From NCBI GenBank assembly GCA_039932395.1, contig JBDTQB010000116.1, positions 1 to 12,783 of the forward strand: a stretch of 12,783 bases of DNA. Reading direction: 5' to 3'. Made by a program: the position numbers and the translations under genes. Below, in pieces: positions 7,847-12,783 of the stretch. The notes under the pieces were generated by a model. It had not been told where the DNA came from. It made no database searches and saw nothing but the letters and a program-made list of their open reading frames with translations. The DNA is from JAGNNV01 sp039932395. GTDB taxonomy: Bacteria > Acidobacteriota > Vicinamibacteria > Fen-336 > JAGNNV01. How positions within the stretch are numbered: the first letter of the stretch is position 1; each line of letters begins with the position of its first letter.

Positions 7847-7875
7847 TTGACCGTCCCGGTGATAGCCCTGATAAT
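7847..7875 (+). promoter_or_regulatory. sigma70-type promoter driving the oxidoreductase cluster
   Basis: TTGACC at 7847-7852 and GATAAT at 7870-7875 are separated by exactly 17 bases. Each matches the consensus at five of six positions. Transcription would begin near 7882, giving a leader of about 60 bases before the ATG at 7944. The surrounding DNA is markedly more AT-rich than the flanking genes. No equally convincing promoter was found on the minus strand for the GH3 gene; a weak TTAGTT/TATTCT pair overlapping the repeat is the best candidate. Confidence 0.65.
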
Positions 7876-7885
7876 CAATGAGAAT

Positions 7886-7906
7886 AGTACACAACTAGTA
7901 CAAACT
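7886..7906 (+). repeat. tandem direct repeat, possible operator
   Basis: AGTACACAACT (7886-7896) is followed immediately by AGTACAAACT (7897-7906), an imperfect tandem repeat with one base deleted. It sits just downstream of the predicted plus-strand start site and over the weak minus-strand promoter candidate. It could bind a regulator that controls both divergent gene sets. No regulator gene is visible in the window, so this is inferred from position and repetition. Confidence 0.4.
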
Positions 7907-7943
7907 AAGTTCGGATGCGCCGAGACCGATCCGAGACAGATCA

Positions 7944-9152
7944 ATGACTACGAAATCCAGTGGACGGCGGAGTTTTTTGAAGCACGCGGGCCTCGTGGGC
8001 TCCGCAGCGACGGTGGGCGTCTTCGCGGATACGGCAAGGGCCCTCCGCGGTGAAACCGGCACAGTTCGCGAGCAGGTTTCAAACGTGCCCAAAGCGTTCG
8101 CGCCGCCGGCGAACAAGATCAAGTTTGGTGTGTGCGGCATCAGTCACGACCACATCTATGGAATGAGTGCTGCAATACAACGCGGCGGAGGTGAGCTGGT
8201 CGTGGCCTGGGGCGATGAAGATGACAAGATCGCCGCGTTTAGGCGGCGCTTTCCGGATGTACGGTTCGCGAAGAGCCAGGATGAAGTGCTGGCCGATCCT
8301 TCCATCCAGCTCGTGCTCAGTTCAGAAAAGGCGAACGAGCGCGCCGGTATCGGCATACGCGCCATGAAGAACGGCAAGGACTTTCTGTCGGACAAACCGG
8401 CGATTACGACCCTTGAAGATCTGGCGGCGGTTCGAAAGACGATCGCGGAGACGAAGCGGATCTTCGCCGTCATGTACAGCGAGCGGCTTGAAGTGAAAGC
8501 AGCGGTGTATGCAGGCGAACTCATCAAGCAAGGCGCCATCGGGAAGGTGATCCAGACCATCAACATCGCGCCGCACCAGATTGTCCAGAAAGCGGGCCTG
8601 GACGGAGGCGGACTTGGCGGCCGGCCCGAGTGGTTCTACCAAGACGTTCAGTATGGCGGCATCCTTTGCGACATCGGCTCGCACCAGATCGATCAGTTCC
8701 TCTACTACACCGGCAGCACGCAGGCGGAAGTGGTCAGCGCGCAGATCGCGAACGTGCGCCATCCGCTGTTCCCGCACTTCCAGGATTTCGGTGATATGAC
8801 GCTCCGTGGCGACTCGGGCCTTGGATACGTTCGCCTCGACTGGTTCACGCCTCGCGGGCTGGGGACGTGGGGAGATGGAAGGCTGTTTGTTCTCGGCGCG
8901 GATGGCTACATCGAGATCCGAAAGTACGCGGATGTCGCGGTCAAGGCGCAAGGCAACAATCTGTTCATCGTGGACAACAAGGAGGCGCGCTACATCGACT
9001 GTAACGCCATGGCGCTGCCTTTTGGTCCCCAGTTCGTCGACGACGTGGTGAATCGCACTCATGTCGCGCAGGATCAAACCCAGTGCCTGCTGGCTGCGGA
9101 ACTCTCCATCCAAGCGCAGAAGCGCGCGACCAGGGTCACGCTGAAGGCCTAG
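7944..9152 (+). CDS. Tat-exported Gfo/Idh/MocA family oxidoreductase (atypical)
   Basis: This 402-residue predicted NAD(P)-dependent sugar oxidoreductase of the Gfo/Idh/MocA family carries a twin-arginine signal (G-R-R-S-F-L-K, residues 7-13, then a hydrophobic stretch to about 33), so it should fold with cofactor before export. The Rossmann domain starts near residue 58. Its nucleotide loop is G-V-C-G-I-S-H-D-H instead of the usual G-x-G-x-x-G, and the E-K-P motif is D-K-P (Lys151 kept). The substrate-domain block D-I-G-S-H-Q (Asp243, His247) is intact. It probably oxidises or epimerises a sugar or glycoside hydroxyl in the periplasm; the altered loop makes cofactor preference uncertain. It is the first gene after the predicted promoter at 7847-7875 and is followed by a second family member 72 bases later. 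Confidence 0.87.
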   Translation: MTTKSSGRRSFLKHAGLVGSAATVGVFADTARALRGETGTVREQVSNVPKAFAPPANKIKFGVCGISHDHIYGMSAAIQRGGGELVVAWGDEDDKIAAFRRRFPDVRFAKSQDEVLADPSIQLVLSSEKANERAGIGIRAMKNGKDFLSDKPAITTLEDLAAVRKTIAETKRIFAVMYSERLEVKAAVYAGELIKQGAIGKVIQTINIAPHQIVQKAGLDGGGLGGRPEWFYQDVQYGGILCDIGSHQIDQFLYYTGSTQAEVVSAQIANVRHPLFPHFQDFGDMTLRGDSGLGYVRLDWFTPRGLGTWGDGRLFVLGADGYIEIRKYADVAVKAQGNNLFIVDNKEARYIDCNAMALPFGPQFVDDVVNRTHVAQDQTQCLLAAELSIQAQKRATRVTLKA

Positions 9153-9209
9153 GGATCGGAATGAACGCATTATCAACTGGAGTCCGAACAGGGACATGAA
9201 GTCAGCATC

Positions 9210-9216
9210 GGAGGAG
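9210..9216 (+). promoter_or_regulatory. Shine-Dalgarno site for the second oxidoreductase
   Basis: GGAGGAG ends 8 bases before the ATG at 9225. It is the strongest ribosome site in the window and suggests high translation independent of the upstream gene. Confidence 0.7.
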
Positions 9217-9224
9217 AAAGCCAA

Positions 9225-10322
9225 ATGAAGACCATCAGCCGACGGGAATTCGGAGAAGTCGCAGCCATCACGTTCGCCGCCGCAGCCGTTCCGGCGCGAG
9301 CCCAAACGACCACCGCGCCGTCGAAGCCGGTGGGCTATGCCGCGATCGGACTCGGCGTTATTTCCGAGATCTTTATGCGCGGATGCCAAGGTTCAAACAC
9401 CGCCAAGATCACGGCGCTCGTCACGGGTCATCCGCAGGAAAAGGGCGAGAAGTTCGCGGCGATGTACGGCATTCCGAAGACTTCCATCTACACCTACGAG
9501 ACCTTTGATCGCATCCGCGACAACAAGGATGTGGATGCCGTCTATGTGGGTCTTCCCAACGGCATGCACCGCGAATTCACGGTGCGCGCCGCCGCCGCGG
9601 GCAAGCATGTTCTGTGCGAGAAGCCCATGGCGAACACGAGTGCTGAGTGTCGCGAGATGATCGAGGCCTGTCGCAAGGCGAACGTCAAGCTCATGATCGC
9701 ATACCGCATTCAGTACGAACCGTTGTGGGCGGAAGCGATTCGCATGATCAAAGCGGGCGACATCGGCGAGATCGAATCCTTTCAGGGAGGATTCTTCAAT
9801 CAGCAGAAGACCGGCGCATGGCGTCTCAATCGCAAGCTGGCCGGAGGCGGCCCAATTTTCGATCTCGGCGTCTATCCGCTCAACGCATCGCGTTACATCA
9901 CGGGCGAAGAGCCCGCGAATTTTGCGGGCGTGATGGCGACGCGCGAGGCGGGCGAGCGTTTCGCTGAAGTTGAGCAGTCGATGGAATGGACGATGAAGTT
10001 CCCGTCCGGGATCATCGCTTCGTTCAGCTGTTCCTACGGCGCCCGAGCGCCGGGCTCCTTCCGGATCAACGGCGCGAACGGCGCGCTCATAGTCGAGCCT
10101 GCGTTCAACTACGACGGCCTGCGGCTGCGCGGTTCAGCGGCGGGCAAGCCGGTTGATATCGCGAGCACGAACAAGCACCCCTACATGTTCACCCTGCAGG
10201 CCGAACATTTCGCCGCCTGTGTCCGCGAAAATCGTCAGCCCCACTCGACCGGTGAGGAAGGGCTGAAGGATCTGATGGCTATTGAAGCCATCTATAAGGC
10301 GGTCGGGAAGCCGGTCGCGTGA
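9225..10322 (+). CDS. Tat-exported glucose-fructose oxidoreductase-like Gfo/Idh/MocA protein
   Basis: This 365-residue protein has a Tat motif (S-R-R-E-F, residues 5-9) and a signal region ending A-R-A-Q near residue 27. The Rossmann domain has G-L-G (42-44) and a canonical C-E-K-P (Glu132, Lys133, Pro134). The substrate domain shows Y-R-I-Q-Y-E-P near 160-166 and D-L-G-V-Y-P-L-N (Asp213, Tyr217) followed by R-Y-I-T-G-E-E-P. This layout is close to Zymomonas-type glucose-fructose oxidoreductase, a periplasmic enzyme with tightly bound NADP that recycles its cofactor by coupling oxidation of one sugar to reduction of another. A similar cofactor-trapping mechanism would suit an exported enzyme here; the actual sugar is unknown. 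The stop overlaps the start of the next gene (GTGA), implying coupling. Confidence 0.9.
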   Translation: MKTISRREFGEVAAITFAAAAVPARAQTTTAPSKPVGYAAIGLGVISEIFMRGCQGSNTAKITALVTGHPQEKGEKFAAMYGIPKTSIYTYETFDRIRDNKDVDAVYVGLPNGMHREFTVRAAAAGKHVLCEKPMANTSAECREMIEACRKANVKLMIAYRIQYEPLWAEAIRMIKAGDIGEIESFQGGFFNQQKTGAWRLNRKLAGGGPIFDLGVYPLNASRYITGEEPANFAGVMATREAGERFAEVEQSMEWTMKFPSGIIASFSCSYGARAPGSFRINGANGALIVEPAFNYDGLRLRGSAAGKPVDIASTNKHPYMFTLQAEHFAACVRENRQPHSTGEEGLKDLMAIEAIYKAVGKPVA

Positions 10323-12604
10323 GGGGTACGCGGCTGGCGGCCTGCGCTGTTTCGATTTGCGCGGGACTGTCGAACGCGCAGCCGGTGCAGGTTCCAGCGC
10401 CTCTCGACGCTGCCTTTGAGAAGCAGGCGCGTGCTTACGAAGCGCTCGACAAGATCGAGCCTCCTCCGAAGGGCGCGATCCTGCTCGCGGGAGATTCCCA
10501 GTTCTTCCGTTGGAAAACCTTCCGGGAGGATTTGCCTGGTTATACCGTCATCAACCGAGGCATCGATTCGTTCCAGACATCCGACCTGGCTCGCTTCGCC
10601 GATCGATTGGTTTTGCCCTATCGACCGCGCCTGATCGTCCTGCACGTTGGGGGGAACGACGTCCACAACGGAAAGACCTCCGACCAGGTGCTGGCGGACT
10701 TCAAGACTTTCGTGGCCAAGGTTCACGATGTGCTGCCCGGTGTGCCACTGGCCTTCACCAGCATCACTCCTGGACCGGGTCGCTGGGACGAGCGCGACCG
10801 TCGCAGGTCCGCCAACGCGGTCTTGAAGAACTACATCGCGACCCAGCCCGGCCTCCACTTCATCAACCTATGGGACGCCATGCTCACGCCGGACGGAAAG
10901 CCCCGCGAGGACCTTTGGGTGGAAGACCGCGTGCATCCGAATCACGCGGGCTACATCGTACGCGCGAGCGTCATGCGCCCCTTTCTCGGCGCGCCGGATC
11001 ATCCCAGTCTGTTGCCCAACGTGACGTCGGTGGCTGACGAGACGCTCGATCTCTGGCCCGGCGTGGCTCCCGGCGAGACCGAGAAGATGGGGAGGGAGCG
11101 GGTCGTAACTGATCGACCGCGTCCGTTTGACCAGATCACGGACGTCACGGTTCCCACACTCTCCGTATTCCAGCCATCAGCCCAGAAGCGCACGGGAACC
11201 GGCGTGTTGCTCATTCCCGGGGGAGGACTGGAACGACTCGCCATCGAGAGCGAAGGCTATGAAGCCGCCGAGTGGTTGACCGAGCACGGCATCACCGCGT
11301 TCCTGCTCAAGTACCGCGTGCCCACCCGCGATCCATCGCAACCCTGGAAGGCGGGCCTACAGGACGCTCAGCGGGCAATGGGATTGATCCGAGCGAATGC
11401 CTCGAAGTGGAAGGTTGATGCCGACGCCATCGGCTCCATTGGCTTTTCCGCGGGCGCTTGGATCAACGTGATGCTGTCGGTCTATCACGCGGAAGCACGT
11501 CAGTATCCGCTCGTGGATTCCGCCGACGCGTTGTCAACGCGGCCCGACTTCAATGTCGCCGTTTATGGAGGCGGATTTACCGACCCCCGTACGAATGCCC
11601 TGTTCAATGACATCGCGACGAGGCTCGGCGAGACCACGCCGCCCATGTTCATCGCACACGCGTTCGACGATCAGGCCCTGAACTCGGTCGCGCTGATGGC
11701 GGCGCTCAAGCGCGCGAACGTTCCCTCCGAGTTGCACATCTTTGGTGCGGGCGGGCACGGATTTGGCGTCCGTGACAGCGGGCTTCCGGTCGGAGACTGG
11801 CGCGACCTGTGCCTCAATTGGCTGACCTGGCAGGGATTCATGGACGCACCAAGCGTGCGAGCGTACGCGAAGGAGTTCGTCGCGGCGCGTGACCAGGGGG
11901 CCGCCACGCTGCCGCGCTTCAGCGCCACGAGGCCAAAGCCGGACCACGTGGCGGCGTACGCGGTGCAGAATCGGGTCGTCCGACACAACATCGCGCAAGG
12001 CGATGAAGTCATCGGATATCTGGGTGGCCAAACTGCGTCCGCGGAGTATGGCGTGCTCTTCAAGCGCGGGCGTATCGAGGCGGGGAACGCAGACTCCATC
12101 CTGCTCGACCCGGTGCGGCCGGTCTCCATCGAGGCATCAATCGGTTACGTCATCGCCGTGGACATCGGAACGAAAGTTCGGGGCCCACGACAGGCGCTCA
12201 CGTCAGTTGAAGCCGTCGTCCCAATGGTTGATCTGCCCTTGAATGTCGCGTCCCTCATGGGTGGCCACCTCTCGATCGAGGACGGCATCGCCGCCAATTT
12301 CGGCTCCCGCCGCTTCATCGTTGGAGCGCCCGTCCCGCCTGCCACCCTGGGTAATCCCGGTGGTCTGAAGGTGTCCATGAAGCACAACGGCCAGGAGTCA
12401 GAAGAGACGACCAGCGCTGCAACGCGCCCCAGTCAGGCGGACATTCTGATGATCCTAATCAACCGGATCATCGACCAGGGCCATGTGATTCATCGTGGGG
12501 ACATCCTCAGCACGGGCACGATGAGTGGAGCGCAACCAGGTGCAGCCGGTCGTTACACGGCGGATTTCGGGGCACTCGGAACGATCACCTTCGAGCTCAA
12601 GTAA
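10319..12604 (+). CDS. three-domain secreted protein: SGNH hydrolase, alpha/beta hydrolase, degenerate 2-keto-4-pentenoate hydratase-like domain
   Basis: This uninterrupted 761-residue protein has a signal peptide ending S-N-A-Q near residue 21. Domain 1 (about 50-225) is an SGNH hydrolase with G-D-S (Ser60), R-G (80-81), G-G-N-D (Asn113) and D-R-V-H (Asp203, His206). Domain 2 (about 240-510) is an acetyl-xylan-esterase/BD-FAE-like alpha/beta hydrolase with P-G-G-G near 300, G-F-S-A-G (Ser377), an Asp pair at 450-451 and G-G-H-G (His480). Domain 3 (about 540-760) resembles 2-keto-4-pentenoate hydratase (MhpD-type): A-Y-A-V-Q, E-Y-G-V-L-F, a V-P-M-V-D block and R-G-D-I-L-S-T-G. Of the usual three Glu metal ligands only Glu605 remains; Ser607 and Pro635 occupy the other two positions, so this domain is probably non-catalytic or repurposed. 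Two ester-cleaving modules in one chain suggest removal of acyl groups from different positions of a decorated glycan. The GTG start overlaps the preceding stop. Confidence 0.88.
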   Translation: MRGTRLAACAVSICAGLSNAQPVQVPAPLDAAFEKQARAYEALDKIEPPPKGAILLAGDSQFFRWKTFREDLPGYTVINRGIDSFQTSDLARFADRLVLPYRPRLIVLHVGGNDVHNGKTSDQVLADFKTFVAKVHDVLPGVPLAFTSITPGPGRWDERDRRRSANAVLKNYIATQPGLHFINLWDAMLTPDGKPREDLWVEDRVHPNHAGYIVRASVMRPFLGAPDHPSLLPNVTSVADETLDLWPGVAPGETEKMGRERVVTDRPRPFDQITDVTVPTLSVFQPSAQKRTGTGVLLIPGGGLERLAIESEGYEAAEWLTEHGITAFLLKYRVPTRDPSQPWKAGLQDAQRAMGLIRANASKWKVDADAIGSIGFSAGAWINVMLSVYHAEARQYPLVDSADALSTRPDFNVAVYGGGFTDPRTNALFNDIATRLGETTPPMFIAHAFDDQALNSVALMAALKRANVPSELHIFGAGGHGFGVRDSGLPVGDWRDLCLNWLTWQGFMDAPSVRAYAKEFVAARDQGAATLPRFSATRPKPDHVAAYAVQNRVVRHNIAQGDEVIGYLGGQTASAEYGVLFKRGRIEAGNADSILLDPVRPVSIEASIGYVIAVDIGTKVRGPRQALTSVEAVVPMVDLPLNVASLMGGHLSIEDGIAANFGSRRFIVGAPVPPATLGNPGGLKVSMKHNGQESEETTSAATRPSQADILMILINRIIDQGHVIHRGDILSTGTMSGAQPGAAGRYTADFGALGTITFELK

Positions 12605-12617
12605 GGCGGACAACGCG

Positions 12618-12783
12618 GTGAGATCTTCCATCCTAAAGACGGCCGTCGCGAGTCTCGTGAGCGTCGCGATGACTCAAGCGCCTCAGCCGAGCGGTCCACC
12701 GCAGGCAAAGCCGCCGATTGTTTTCGGTGTCGAGATCAGCTACATCGAAGTCGATGCCATCGTCACCGACAAGGATGGCAATC
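12618..12783 (+). CDS. N-terminus of a secreted VWFA-related acidobacterial protein (partial)
   Basis: A GTG at 12618, 13 bases after the preceding stop, opens a frame that runs off the right edge (55 codons visible). It starts with a signal-peptide-like segment (M-R-S-S-I-L-K then a small hydrophobic stretch to A-M-T-Q-A), then a Pro-rich linker. The segment I-E-V-D-A-I-V-T-D-K-D-G-N follows, typical of the start of the 'VWFA-related Acidobacterial domain' family (TIGR03436), whose members then carry a von Willebrand A domain. Only the N-terminus is present, so the metal-binding site cannot be checked. Close spacing suggests co-transcription with the three-domain protein. Family function is unknown; adhesion or protein interaction at the cell surface is the usual guess. 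Confidence 0.72.
   Translation, partial: MRSSILKTAVASLVSVAMTQAPQPSGPPQAKPPIVFGVEISYIEVDAIVTDKDGN

Noticed and set aside
9153..9224. Separate promoter or terminator between the two oxidoreductase genes
   Set aside because: The 72-base gap shows a strong ribosome site but no convincing -35/-10 pair or hairpin with a T-run.
8322..9389. Minus-strand open frame of 355 codons opposite the first oxidoreductase
   Set aside because: It overlaps a well supported Tat oxidoreductase and the intergenic gap; no motif or ribosome site supports it.
1..12783. Mobile element, CRISPR array, defence system or tRNA
   Set aside because: No transposase, integrase, terminal inverted repeats, regularly spaced repeats, Cas-like genes or cloverleaf sequences were seen; the content is metabolic throughout.

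Overview
The window looks like a chromosomal segment of a soil-type member of the Acidobacteriota, possibly class Vicinamibacteria. The reasons are the high GC content, the density of secreted carbohydrate-active and esterase genes, the Tat-exported Gfo/Idh/MocA oxidoreductases, and a right-hand gene that begins like the acidobacterial 'VWFA-related' family. The phylum call is an inference from gene content; there is no rRNA or other marker. No tRNA, rRNA, CRISPR array, insertion sequence or phage gene was seen.

Layout. (1) 1-194: the 3' end of an unidentified plus-strand gene. (2) 257-3860: a tight plus-strand cluster. It holds a secreted Fes/IroE-type esterase, a cytoplasmic fumarylacetoacetate-hydrolase (FAH) family enzyme that overlaps it by ATGA, a decayed esterase-like gene (signal peptide, frameshift, apparent internal deletion) and a secreted DUF3500 protein. 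(3) 3857-7826: a minus-strand pair, transcribed from right to left. A GH3 beta-glucosidase with a PA14 insertion is followed 10 bp later by a secreted SGNH-hydrolase/DUF1080 fusion. Its stop codon overlaps the DUF3500 stop codon tail to tail. (4) About 7827-7943: an AT-richer divergent control region with a good plus-strand sigma70-type promoter and a tandem repeat that could be an operator. (5) 7944-12783: a plus-strand cluster of two Tat-exported Gfo/Idh/MocA oxidoreductases, a 761-residue three-domain protein (SGNH hydrolase, alpha/beta hydrolase, degenerate 2-keto-4-pentenoate hydratase-like domain), and the start of a VWFA-related protein.

How the genes may work together (inference). Almost every product carries a Sec or Tat export signal, so most of the chemistry is probably periplasmic or outer-surface. 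Esterases and SGNH hydrolases would remove acyl or aromatic esters from plant-derived glycosides. The GH3 enzyme would cleave beta-glucosides hydrolytically. The Tat oxidoreductases (one resembling periplasmic glucose-fructose oxidoreductase) and the DUF1080 domain (a family linked to 3-keto-glycoside cleavage) suggest a parallel oxidative route. The only clearly cytoplasmic enzyme, the FAH protein, has the metal-ligand layout of 2-keto-3-deoxy-sugar-acid dehydratases, so it could handle sugar acids from that oxidation.

The most unusual items are the three-domain fusion, whose hydratase-like part appears to have lost its metal ligands, the SGNH-DUF1080 fusion, the divergent promoter with its repeat, and the pseudogene.
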